From Gnetum montanum (lineage: Eukaryota; Streptophyta; Gnetopsida; Gnetales; Gnetaceae), in contig MNCI01006881.1 in the NCBI GenBank assembly GCA_015680685.1, positions 60,080-124,079 on the forward strand: DNA of 64,000 nt, in the 5' to 3' direction. Positions 46,801 to 57,886 of the stretch are shown piece by piece (position 1 is the first letter of the stretch; each line of letters starts with the position of its first letter). The position numbers and the translations under genes were made by a program. The notes under the pieces were generated by a model. The model searched no databases. It saw only the letters and a program-made list of their open reading frames with translations, and was not told the origin of the DNA.

Positions 46801-47310
46801 AGAGGATGCTTAACAATAGCAAGCAACGATGGCATGAACAACTAGTCTATGCACTATGGGCTTACTGCACAACATGTAGGACAACGATAGGTAAGACACC
46901 ATATAGTCTTGTGTATGGATCTAAAGTAATTTTTCCTCTTGAATTGTAGGTCCCATCACTCTACATCATCCTCTCAAGCTTCATTTATGAAGTTCAAAAT
47001 AATGAGTTGAGAACCATTAACCTCAACTCTATAGAGGAGAAGCACATGCAAAAACTCGATCGCATTGAGTGGTACCAAGAAAAGTAATGGCAAAAACACT
47101 ATCATAATCAACATTAACATTCAATCAAGAAGGGGGACATGGTTCTCAAGGATATTGATGAGCCCATGGACAAGTTCTTAGCCAACTAGGAAGGGCCTTT
47201 CTTGGTCATAAAGGCATATAATAATGGAGCCTTTAAGCTTGCTGATTTAGATGGCAATGAGTTTTCCAATCCTATTAACCACTTATACCTAAAGTTGTAC
47301 TACACTTGAT
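43851..47310 (+). pseudogene. pol: pol 2: RT-RNase H-second RNase H-integrase
   Basis: Linker with FAWSYEDMLGLDP (about 44175); RT (44250-45000) with FMDGFS, FFYTMMPFGLRNVG and a catalytic box YIDC where YxDD is expected, so one catalytic Asp is lost; RNase H (45000-45400) ending KWRHYLFHSQF; archaeal-type RNase H (about 45640-45900) with VLAAQELGIQNIAV and VINQVIEVYTCKA; integrase (46160-47310) with CGGH...CDVCQQH zinc ligands, DLDIIEPIM, DNGPQF and NGQVEATNK. Stops and a frameshift near 46600-46650 split the integrase. It is closely related to pol 1 but keeps the second RNase H. The DNA before it is the antisense promoter region, with no gag or protease. Confidence 0.85.
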
Positions 47311-47344
47311 ATGTAGTATCACACCAATGAAAAAAGCAAGGTAA

Positions 47345-47650
47345 GTGCATTTCCACTATAACATTAAACTACCACAAATGTCCTCTATGTTGTTAAACTA
47401 GCATAGGTGTCTGCTATGATGTCAAACTTGGATAGAACATTATTAGGCTATGACGCTAAACTAGCACCCATAACATGGTCTTCTATGATGATAAATTGGC
47501 TTTCCACCATCTACTACAATGTTAAACTAGCACAGTGGTCTACTAGGACCTTAAACTAGCACATCACAATCCACCTATACCTTAAAATGAGGTCATGGTC
47601 TGCTAGGACCTTAAACTAGTACATCATGCAGTCTACCATGATATAAAACT
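47345..47650 (+). repeat. Post-integrase array of pol 2
   Basis: About nine units of 30-37 bp with variants of ctatgatgttaaactagcata or ctaggaccttaaactagcaca. Same position relative to integrase as at 36030-36310. Confidence 0.8.
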
Positions 47651-47689
47651 AGGTTCGCAGTTCAACATATGTAGTTCAACACACATAGT

Positions 47690-49130
47690 TCTATAGACAA
47701 GCAAGTGAGAATACTTCCAATCCTTTGTCACCTACCCACACCTCCTAGGCAGGATGGGGTGGGGCATTGTAGTTCCACAATGAAGTTCATGTCATTAAGA
47801 AAAAATCCTCTAGGACATTTGTAGCATCATTGTTCCCAGCATCTTGCTGATTTTTTAGAGATGATATTTGGCATCTTGCTAACCTTCTAGAGATACTACC
47901 ATGACTGCCAATCCTCCTAGTCATAGCTTTCACTATTAGCAGCACTCACTAGAGTCCTAGTAGTACTTTGGCCTAGCCACAATGCTACCATCCTCCAATC
48001 CTCACCATCACCTAAGTCTAGAAGAGCATTTGACTATGTGGCTCCTCATCCTACAGTTGAGTTTCCTAGCTCCTACCTTTGGTGGGAATTCCTAAGCACT
48101 TGCACAGCCATTGCCTCCATCCACTTAGGTGCCCACTTCTAGTGTAGTTGTTAAAACTTTCCCAACTTGAAACTATTGATGCCTGCATTGGCCTTCTTGC
48201 CTTGGATATTTCTCACAACTAATGTAGCACTCATAGCCTTTGCAATGTCCTTGGTAGATAGGACTTTGCCATCATCTCATGTGGTGGCTACTTTTTCTTG
48301 TTTTCTCTATGTTGTGTTTGTAGGATGAAGCCTTGGTGGAATTGTTCAAGGGTGTGTTTCATCATGGTGGCAAGGTACTACATTATTTCAATGTGGCCAC
48401 TTTAGCTCACCTAGCTATCTGAGAGTGCACATCTCTCTACCATCCCCCTAGCCAACTGACCTCTATCTCTTAATCTTGCAATCTCCCACACACCCTTCCA
48501 AGCTTCCCTAATTCATATGAAACATTTCCTGTAGTTAGCTACTGAACCAATGCCGAGTGTACTGTAAATCATCTCATGGGGAGCTTTTGTGGGCTAATTA
48601 AAGCCCTAAATAGATGTAATAGAACTTATTCAGGGAGGAAAACCCTATCCTATAGATGCGATAAAATTTCCTCTACGTAAATGTTGGTGCGCAGTTCACT
48701 TGGCACCACAAAAGGAAGCAAAAGTTAAAAGAAAACAAAAAAACAAAAAAAATTAAAAAATAAAAATAAAAAGGAATAAAAAGAAAAAGAAAATGGGACA
48801 AGCCAAATGCCTAAGTCAAATGGCACAGTTGTTGTCTCGCAACCAGTCCAGCCCTGGATCGACCATCTCACAAGCACTTCGACGACAGGTTGATATCCAA
48901 AAGGTAGGTCACCTTTACATGCTAACTCCCTCAGAAGCACTCGAACGAGGGATCATGCTTTAGTAACAAGCCATCATGACATTTCATCCTATAGTTATCC
49001 TCTCCATTCATTGTCCCTTGCCCCATCTCCTTAACCTATTTCCTACCAATACTTATTTTCTTGGCACTCTTAAGTACAATGAAGCATTGTCCAAGTGGGC
49101 ACTAACAAATGGTGTTGGTATCATGTTCAT
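47690..49130 (+). other. 3' UTR of the pol 2 element with an accessory-ORF exon remnant
   Basis: 47690-47950 matches 36330-36600. It contains, on the minus strand, the accessory ORF's last small exon (SRRLARCQISSL) and a G-rich tract GGATGGGGTGGGGCAT (about 47752). The rest of the accessory ORF is absent. 48545-49130 matches 29444-30064. No gene is seen between. Confidence 0.55.
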
Positions 49131-49210
49131 CACGATATTTTGTATTCTTTGTCGATGTCTCTTGTGTCAATCCTCTAGACATCAAAAAATAGGGATGAAT
49201 GAAACACCAC
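49131..49210 (+). other. PPT/3' LTR hairpin (LTR D)
   Basis: Left arm ATATTTTGTATTCTTTGTCGATGTCT; right arm AGACATCAAAAAATAGGGA then TGAAACACCAC. It is the most decayed of the five; the polypurine tract has lost several matches. Confidence 0.6.
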
Positions 49211-51070
49211 CAAATTTGAGCTCATACAGTTTAATGAAAAATTTATCTAAGTATCAAAACTTGGAAAAAAAATTTCCAAGTCTGGTGTCACAATGTGTAG
49301 AATAGACAGTATAGCACACTTGAGGTCCTAATTTTTGAAAATTTTTTCTAAGTCTACCTACTATGCTCCCCAGCATAGCCAATGTAGCACATAGTTCCAT
49401 GGCTAGTCTACACAAATGTCAAGACAAAAGTGGTCAAGGGTCACTTACGATGGACCAAATAGTTTAGCAAATTTTCTATCTCCCAGACTATCAAGCTCAC
49501 TATGCTCTCTAGCTTTCCTAGCTTGACACATGTTCTAGTTGTTAGTTCACACAAGTACCAGGCTAGAGTCTATCAAAAAGTGTTTAGAATGGAATGAACA
49601 GTTTGGCAAATTTTCTATCTCTCTGACTTTCATGCTCTACTACACTGCACAGCGTAGCAAGCTTGACATAGGTTTTAGGGCCAAATTTTTATCTAAGTGT
49701 TGCACAAAGATCCATCAAGCTAGCTCAACATGGAATATGCATTTTGCAGTTTTCGGACCTTCGAGGTTGTTGGTCCTGCTACACCCCAAAGTGTGGTTAA
49801 CATGTCATGAAGAAACATTGGAAATTTTGTCAAAATTTGTCAAAGTACTTGTGCTATGCTTTGCTACACTATGTAGCATAGACTACGTGATGAGCATAGC
49901 AAGTCAAAATTTGCAAAACTTTTACTAAGTGTTCATGCTGCACTCTACTACATTGTGCAGCATAGCCATCTTGACGCATGAGAAAAGCTTCTAAAAGCCT
50001 AAAAAAGCTTCTAAAACTTGACATCAACCTTCATTTTAGCTCATACATCCCTATGGTGGCCAAGTTTAGTAGTTTTCCTTGCTTTTTCACCCCCATTGAT
50101 CCCCAAAATTGTCCCTACACTTGACCCTACTTGGAAGAGGGTGAAGACATGGTCCCAGAGTGTAGAGTCCAAGTGGCATTGTTTTGACATTGTTTGTAGG
50201 TACATGGCGGTCTCTCAAACTTTGGCATGTGTAGTCTGGATAGTATGGTCAAAATTCAATAGTCTCTAGGTTTCTATTCCTATCCTGTAGAGTGTAACAC
50301 TTTGAGTGTAACATGTTAGCATGACCAATCCATGCCCATGCCATGTGGCACCCAATGCCACATGGCATCCATTGTACATCTCAAATCAACACTAGCCCTA
50401 TAAATACCTTGACATTTATCATTTTAGGGGTTGAAAAATCATTTGAGCATTCCTAGCACCTTCACTACTCCTACACTTGAGCATGTGAGCTTGACACCTT
50501 GGAAAGTGCCACAATGTAGTCTTCCCTTACATCCACATAGTGTGACAACCACCAACATTTTAGGTTCAACCTTCCTTGTAGCTATTGGCACCATGTTCCT
50601 AACATTGCAAAGATTGTGATCACATTACTATGCTGCCATTGTGCCTATCTAATTCCACATACCATTTCACACTCTGAATCAAGCAAACCTTATGCTCCCC
50701 AAATTTGGGGTGGTGCATTTCTCCACTCAAACTCTCATTCTATTTTCCTTTTTAGCATTTATTTCAAATTTTTAACACAACTCTTTCATTTTTCCTACTA
50801 TTGATACACATTTTCATATTTACATTTCTACTTTTAAGATGAGACTCTACACTACGCTCTCTCTTATTATCCTAGCTCACACACGTAACACTCGCTAAAC
50901 CTTTTTAGAAATGGTTATTGATAAACCACATAAGTCCTTGTCTAATTGACTAGATCATTTAGAGCACCTTATTTATATTTCCCTAGCATAGTGCTTACAT
51001 TGATTTGGGGTTAGGTTGTATGCCTATGGACCTCTTGGTGTTCCAACCACTGACATTTTCAGATGTTAGA
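49200..51070 (+). mobile_element. 3' LTR D
   Basis: 1.87 kb, TGAAACACCACCAAATTTGA to AGATGTTAGA. TATA CCCTATAAATACC at 50399-50406. It shares U3 and the final block (GTTCCAACCACTGACATTTT) with the solo LTR. No PBS follows. Together with pol 2 and its 3' UTR it forms the 3' half of one element. Confidence 0.82.
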
Positions 51071-51379
51071 ATGTTTAAAGCCAATGTTCCTAATATTCTA
51101 TTTCTAGTAAAGGGGTACACCTTCCTTATCCCCCCACTTAGTAATTATAGTAAGCATATCATTTTTTATCATTTTTACTTTCTCTAAGAGTTTTTGGATT
51201 CCATTCATAGGAATTTACTCTTGTTTTAATGTTTATAGCCTATGTTATGTAAGCAATCCTCAACATTATAGCCATGTCTTTCTAAAAATCCATCAAATTG
51301 TTGTTCACCTTCACTAGTAAAGATCATAAGAAACAAGTCATGAGGATGTATGATCCCAAAGGACCTGCCATTATTTAAT

Positions 51380-51959
51380 GTAGGTGATCTTTCAATGTTA
51401 GAGGGGAGAATCCTGATTTTACAGCCATAAATGAAGATCGCTATAACTTTGTTAATGCCAAAATACAGGTAGGTATGCTAATTTCCTAAATTGAAGCCAA
51501 AGCCAAGAGGGAGTTTGAGCTCATACCTAGAAGTGGGAAAGAGTACATCCCTTCCCAGTATGAAATAATTCGTCTAAATAACATCTATTCTAGTGTCATA
51601 GCCTAATTTATTACTACAAAGGAGGAAGATGACTAGCCTATCTTTAGGGAACAACAGGAAGAAGGGGGTGAATTTAGGATGAAATCTAAGCTTGAAAACA
51701 TCCTTGGATGGTTGTTCAACCAAACATCATCCAATATCATAGAACCTTCTCCTAATGCTTTTGTTTTCTTCATGGACATGGTGCCATCATCTTCCACTTC
51801 TTCCCACCCTACTATAGTAGACCCCATGCTAGTTGTAGCAACACATCACACTCAGTCAATGTCACAAATAAGAAATTATAACATATCAATGCCATTTGTA
51901 ACACAACCATGAAATAAAAAATCATCAATGGTGGGTTTTACCATTGAAAATATATTAAC
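51380..51959 (+). pseudogene. gag: gag N-terminal fragment
   Basis: Starts inside a frame with NAKIQVGML and KEYIPSQYEIIRLN, matching ICIKIQVGLAVD and REFIPTPYNVIPV of the minus-strand gag at 59.6 kb. Stops interrupt it. Homology ends at the truncated LTR at 51960 and resumes at 53193. The 300 bp before it (51071-51379) hold a decayed leader with nothing recognisable. Confidence 0.6.
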
Positions 51960-53192
51960 TACTTTTATGGGGTACACCATGAGATCCCCTGCAATACATT
52001 CTCGGTAGTGTTAGGGCTATGGTATATCATGTGGTGTAGGTATGCCTCTCTATCAATGTGGTGTGGTCTAGGTCTCATTCATCCACAAAGCTAAGTGCCA
52101 AGATGCCAAAGTGTCAAATGCCAAAATGAAAGTTCCAACTATCCCAATGGTAAGAAATGGAAGCCAACCCCTTAAAACATTGGGGTGTAGGGGTATTTAT
52201 AGGGCTCGGGTTAGCCCAAGATGTGGAATAGGTTCCACATGGTAGTTTGGTAGCTCGAACTATGAGAAAAATTTAGAAACTTTTCCAAGTCTAGAGGTGA
52301 TTAGAAAATTTTCTAACTTTAGTTACTATGCTCACTATGCTCTAGAGTGTAGGTACAATTTGGGACAAATGAGGAGCACAAGAGAAATGCAAATTACTAA
52401 TCTTGCTTGTCGAAGGAGTTTTGAGGCTGAGACAAAGGTTGATGTTAAGTTTTGGAGGCTTTTGGATACTCTTAGAGGCTTTTCTCTAGTGTCAAGCTAG
52501 CTATGCTCTAGAGCGTAACATAACAATTAATGAAAATTTGCAAAATTTTGATGTTTTATGCTAGTTATGTTGGCTACACTAGGGAGCATAGCAAAGCATA
52601 CTAGGGACACATAGCCAAATTTTAATGAAATTTGTAGTCTTTCTTCATGGTATGCTGGCTATGCTCTGGAGAATAGTAGGGGCAATGGGAGTGTAACATA
52701 ACACTTAAAATTTTTTGCAAAATTAGCTATTTGTGTGTTGGCTATGCTTGCTAGACTCTAGAGTGTAGCAAAGCGTAGCAACTATAGTGCAGAGTGTAAC
52801 AGCTATAGTGTCAAGCATAACAACTATAGTGTTGAGTGTAACAGCTACAGTGTCAAGCATAATAGCTATAGTGCTAAGTGTAATAGCTACAGTGTTTAGC
52901 ATAGCACAACACTTAGAAAAATTTCTACGACTACTATTGATACTTAGAAAATTTTGCAAAACAAGCCCTCATGCATGATACACTAGCTACGCTAGCTATA
53001 CTAGGGAGTTTAGACACTTAAACAAATTTTTAGAAAGTGCCATTGTTCTAACACTTAGAAATTTTTTTTAAATCTAGTAGTTGAAGCTAACTACACTTAA
53101 CACTTAGAAAAATTTCGGCAAAGTGCCACCATTTTGACACTTAGCCAAATTTGTAGTTAAGATATCAAGACTTGAGATTTTATGATGTTTCA
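51960..53192 (-). mobile_element. Truncated minus-strand LTR (family H) inside gag
   Basis: Right end TGATGTTTCA is the reverse complement of the LTR start TGAAACATCA. U3 contains the ctacagtgtcaagcataacagc array (52760-52910), and TATA is at 52194-52201 (minus CTATAAATACCCC). The post-TATA block (TGGCATTTTGACACTTTGGC type) matches LTR H. Its 3' part (most of U5, about 500 bp) is missing at the left. Confidence 0.75.
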
Positions 53193-54182
53193 AAGGGTCA
53201 CACACTATGTTTGTCCCATTTTTGCCTCAAGTACTAGCACAAATATCTTTTTCTTTGTTTGGCCCACAAGCCACAACCATAGTGCAACCTTTTCCTATTG
53301 TCATGCAACCCATAGTGAGACAACAAGCCTCACAACAAATACCACAACCTTATGTACAAACCTCACAAACTCTGGGACCACCACAAGGCTTGGATCAAGC
53401 TTTCCAAATGGTTAGAGACTTAATAGAGTAATTGAAGAGGCTTAAAGCCTCTACTGTACATACCATTAAGATTATGAACTTCTACTAGGATGATTCCATA
53501 AGTCCTATAGTTCCACCCTTGACACTTCCTTCTAGTGTTCTCATTCCATAATTTAGCAAACATAATGGAGAAGGTGACCCTAATGCCCACCTTATTACCT
53601 TTCGATTAGAATGTTTACTATTATAGCCATGTCCTCATACCATCATGAGAATTTTCCCTGTCTCTGACTAGGAAAGCACTTAATTGGTATTGCACATTAC
53701 CCAAAGGATCTATAATCTCTCTGGAAGACTTAGTAGCATAGTTTTTCAACTACTTCAAGTATAACTTGAAGCTTGATGCAATGCTTGACCAACTCATGAA
53801 GGTCAAGCAAGGGCCCCTAGAACCTATACAAAAACTCATTCAATGGTGGAATGGATTACTAAATGTAATACTAGATCCTATAGCCAAAGCCTACTTGTTA
53901 GCCATATTTATGGAAGTGGTTAATGTCTTCATCAAGTCAAAACATTACTACCTTGATCCATGGTCTCTTAGCCAAGCATTCTCAAAAACTAAAAACATGG
54001 AGAATGCTGCTAAGGCTAGCCATGATTCATCCTATATATCATATAAAATCCAAAACACTTAGAGAGACAAAGAAAAGAGAAAACAAGGCAACACTACTAT
54101 AGCAACTATAGCGAAGGAAGTTAAGACCACAAACGAAGGGTTGAAGGTCAACTCACCTACTGTAATGATAGAAAATGTCAGT
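53193..54182 (+). pseudogene. gag: gag, continuation after the inserted LTR
   Basis: Gln-rich stretch (QQASQQIPQPYVQTSQ), then FYxDDSISPIVPPLTLPSS (about 53480-53530), GEGDPNAHLITFRLECLL, a QGPLEPIQKLIQWW block, and SLSQAFSKTKNMENAAKAS (53960-54020). This order equals gag at 11.9-12.5 and 58.7-58.0 kb. Cut by LTR J at 54183. No zinc knuckle seen. Confidence 0.78.
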
Positions 54183-55408
54183 TGTTGGAAACACTGAGGG
54201 GATTTCTATGTACACAGTTTTAACCCCAGATCCATGTGAGGGTCTTGCTAGAGAAAATGAATCTGAGATGTCCTAAATGATCTTGTCGATCATACAGGGA
54301 CTTACTTAATTAGTAAACTTGTCAACGATCATGTAACAAGGTGACGATTTGATGTGAAAATATATTATCGATTGACGAGAACATGAGATCTGCTCCAAGA
54401 TCGGATCTTGAAGCCAATGAAGGCAATGTAAATTATGCAAAATGGTTGTAAAATTCAATGTAAATAAGGTGCAATGAATTGAATTTGGAAATGTACAACC
54501 CTGAGATCTGGAATCCACCTTATAGATAAATATGATGGATACAATGGGATTTACAAGCATACTTCGATTTGAACGAAGTGTCCACCACCAACAAGAAGCT
54601 ATTTAAAGATTAAATAAGAAAAGGCCAATCTACCTTGTTCACTAGCCAATCTAGGTGCAAGGGATTCAGGCTCAAAGCAAAATTTTTGCTAACTTTAAGT
54701 CTCTGGTCAAAAGCTTCTCTCTGTCACGGTCAATGCTCTTCTATTGCCAACTCTTTCTCATCATCTGGCTAATTTTTTGGCAAAACTGCCAAAAATTGCC
54801 AACACTTTAAGCATTGTCTGCTGGGGTATTTATAAGATTAGGGTTAGGAGAAGAATGTAGTTTAGATGATGCATGTCTTGGGCCCACAAGAAACCATGGA
54901 CCTGATGTGTTGTAGTTGAAGCTTTTGGCGCTACGCTGTGCTACACTCTGAAGTGTAGTATAGTGTAACCACACTTTAAGAAGATATTTCATTTGATCTT
55001 GTCTCTTGCATTGAATAAACTATCCCATGAATACACTGTGATACACTAGGAAGCATATTGTGGCCTAATGACTGCTACTACCTTAATTTCATTATCTTTG
55101 TTGCTGCGGCTAAGACAACTGTGTTGCTTGCATTACGTTGTGTTACACTACATAGCATAACGTGGCGTAATATGGCAAAAGTTAAGATTTTTAAACATGG
55201 ATAACTTGTGAAGTTGAAGTGTTATTGCTACACATCCCTTATTTTGTTCCATTCTCCTGGAGTCTACTATGCTAATCTATGTAGCATAGCATAGCAGGCC
55301 CTTAGCCGAAAAAAGAAGACTTGCTGAGATGTTCCACTTGTGGAAATCCTTACCTAGACTTCAAGACTTTGCTGAATCATCGAGGTCTTGAAATTTCATG
55401 GTATTTCA
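54183..55408 (-). mobile_element. 3' LTR J of a minus-strand element
   Basis: Minus strand: TGAAATACCATGAAATTTCA to GTTTCCAACA, 1.23 kb. TATA (TTATAAATACCCC) at 54827-54836. The PPT hairpin lies at 55399-55475 on its right, so the element's internal region extends to the right. It interrupts the plus-strand gag. U5 is unlike the other LTRs, while the first 100 bp and PPT are family-typical. Confidence 0.78.
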
Positions 55409-55475
55409 ATGGCCACTCTTTGTTGACGTTTGGAGGGCTTGCCCAAGAGACGTCAACTAAGAATACAAAACACCA

Positions 55476-56615
55476 CATAGGTAAAGATGCCAACATCATC
55501 CATCAACTACTACTCAAATGTTGCTCTGTCAAGCCTGGAAGTGCAAAGGTTGGGAGCATAAGGAGTAGGAGAGGATTTTATAGTTTTGAGGGAGGGAGGG
55601 AGGGGAAGACTCAAGCATGAGTAGGATACTTCGCAAACATGTTGTTAGAAAAATTCTAGTGGGATTTTTCCTGAGAGGTTATGCTATTGTACTCTATATG
55701 CAGGGTTTGCTTGGACGAGTTGCGTTATGCCCGTATGGCCTAGACAAGTTTTGTTTCATCCATTTTGCCTAGATTTGCCCCTTTTTTGAATGCAAATGCA
55801 TTCCATGAGGTGATTTGCATTATGCTAGTTCATGGGCGTGATGGTTATTCATTTGCCAAAGACTTCCTATACGTTCACATTCTATACAAATAGGAGAAGA
55901 AGGTAAGGGCGGTTGTAAGGATAAGGGAAGGAGAAGGTAAGATAAGGTGTCTGGTGGAGGAATGGTAGGGTGTACACTCCCAAGTAGTCAGGCTAGTTTA
56001 AGAAGCCACCTCAAAATGCTGTGATGCCTTGCCCTCCTAGTGAATGCATTTTTGAACAACGCTATTATAGTAAGTAACCTGCAAAACATAACAAAGAACA
56101 GAGAAGAAAAGCAGTCATCCTAATCATTGGGAAGGCTATTGAAACAAGTGTCATCCAAAGAGAAAAGTAGAGGACAATCCAAGGAGAGGGGACCGTAGCA
56201 AGAGGCAAGGGTCCCTTTGTTGACACCATAGCTTAGGAATTCATCATCGATAGCCAGATCCATCTTATTCATCTAACTAGGCAAGGAGCTAGTCAGATGA
56301 ATCTGCTAAGCCGGAGTTTGGTGGCGATGGTGGCTAGAGGTAACCAAGGCTATGGGTGACCATAGTTTCCTTAGGGCTCTAATTGGAAAAGCTAACCACA
56401 AGAGTTGCAACTACAGAGTGGCCGTAGTAGCGACATCTCTAAGGGATTAGTACTATGCCTTTGGCATATCCGAGGAATCAGTAGGATGTGAGGAGGATAG
56501 CGATGTTGCATCTATTCCAATGTCCTACCCATTTTTTTCCTAATGATGATGCCACGTAGGAATGGTTGGGCTCACTTTTTCCATAGATGGTCTATTGGAA
56601 AATCCTAGTTTTAGG
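55476..56615 (-). other. 3' UTR of element J
   Basis: No gene is seen. A frame near 55.3-55.6 kb runs over the hairpin and a GGGA-rich stretch (55590-55610). The plus strand near 56490 has a DSDVASIP phrase faintly like the accessory ORF's last exon (GDATNVP), too short to rely on. Confidence 0.4.
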
Positions 56616-56990
56616 TCCTAGTAGACCATCATTTCTGGTTTTAAGTCCCAACAGGCCATGGTCCCGATTTAAAGTCTGAGCATATTGAGGTGTGCTAGTT
56701 TTACGTCGTAATAGATGGCAGAAGAGCTAGTTTATGGTCCTAGCAGACCATGATGTGGGTGTCAGTTTCATGTTGTGACCCAGGGACAAGTCTATGCTAG
56801 GTTAACATCTTAGCAGATGGACGCTTACCTTGCTAGTTTTACATCATGAAGGATGGTCAAAAACTTTGCTAGTTTAGCGTCATGGCAGACACGTGTAAGA
56901 AATGCTAGTTTTATGTCATAGCGGATGTGTATAACACCACCATTTTTACGTCTTAGTAGACGTTTGTTACATTGCATTTGAGCCGAGCTG
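56616..56990 (-). repeat. Post-integrase array of element J
   Basis: Nine or ten units with the plus-strand word gctagttttacgtcnta(a/g)cagacc, that is, minus ggtctgctaagacgtaaaactagc. Same module and position as the other post-integrase arrays. Confidence 0.75.
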
Positions 56991-56999
56991 ATGTCTAGA

Positions 57000-57800
57000 T
57001 GTGGTATTTCTTTAGGTACATATGATTCACCAAATTTGGAAGTTCATTGTCGTTGATGTCTGCTAGCTTGAATGCTCTATTGTCATATGCGTTGATGACT
57101 AGGAAAGGGCCTTCCTAGCTTGCAGAGAATTTTCTCACTAGTTCATGAACTGTCTTAAGAATGAAGTCTCCTTTCTTGATTGGTCATTGATGTAGGTTGT
57201 GATGATGCTTATGCTTTTTCTTGTCTTGATACTTTTCAATGTTGTTGAGTGTCTAGATATGCTTCTCCTCCACTAACTCTAGATCCACGATCCTAGACTC
57301 ATTATGTTGAGTCTCATTTATAACTATGGAGAGGACCATACATAGTGAGGGAATCTGTAGTTCAAGGGACAACACTACTTCAGATCCATAGACTAGGCTT
57401 TAGGGTGTCCTACTCATAGTTGTTCTGCATGTTGTACAATAGGCCCATAGCACGTAGAGGATTTTTTCATGCCATAGTTTCTTGTTGCTATTCAGAATCT
57501 TCTTGAGTAAATTGATAACCACCTTGTTTGTTACTTCTGCTTGATCATTTTCTTGCGAGTAATATGATGAGGAAAATGATTATCTAATACCAAGGTTACT
57601 GTAGAATGATTTGGTTTTGGTATTGCTAAATTGTGGCCCATTGTCGGTCACAATAGTCATGGGAAGCCCAAACCTTGTTACAATGTTATCTAAGATAAAA
57701 TGGCAAACCTGTTGAGATGTAGTCTTTAGTAGAAAAATAACCTCGACCCACTTTGTGAAGTACTCAATGGCAATGATAATGAAACTATTTATGTTTCATC
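57000..57800 (-). pseudogene. Integrase C-terminal two thirds, fused to gag
   Basis: Minus strand begins with AIEYFTKWVEVIF near 57790, then TDNGPQF (second catalytic D), ND-QAEVTNK (E), WHEKI, then KKGDFILK and EGPFLVINAYDNRAFKLAD at the end. The first catalytic D (WGLD) and the HHCC finger are absent. Next to its left end is the array; to its right, within 100 bp, is gag. Protease, RT and both RNase H domains are missing. Confidence 0.75.
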
Positions 57801-57886
57801 AACCCAGCCTTCAGGAGTTGATCGAAGAGCTGGGATGGCTTCATTGGCAGAGGTGTGTATTAAGAGGGTTCTTTCCTCTTGAAGTT

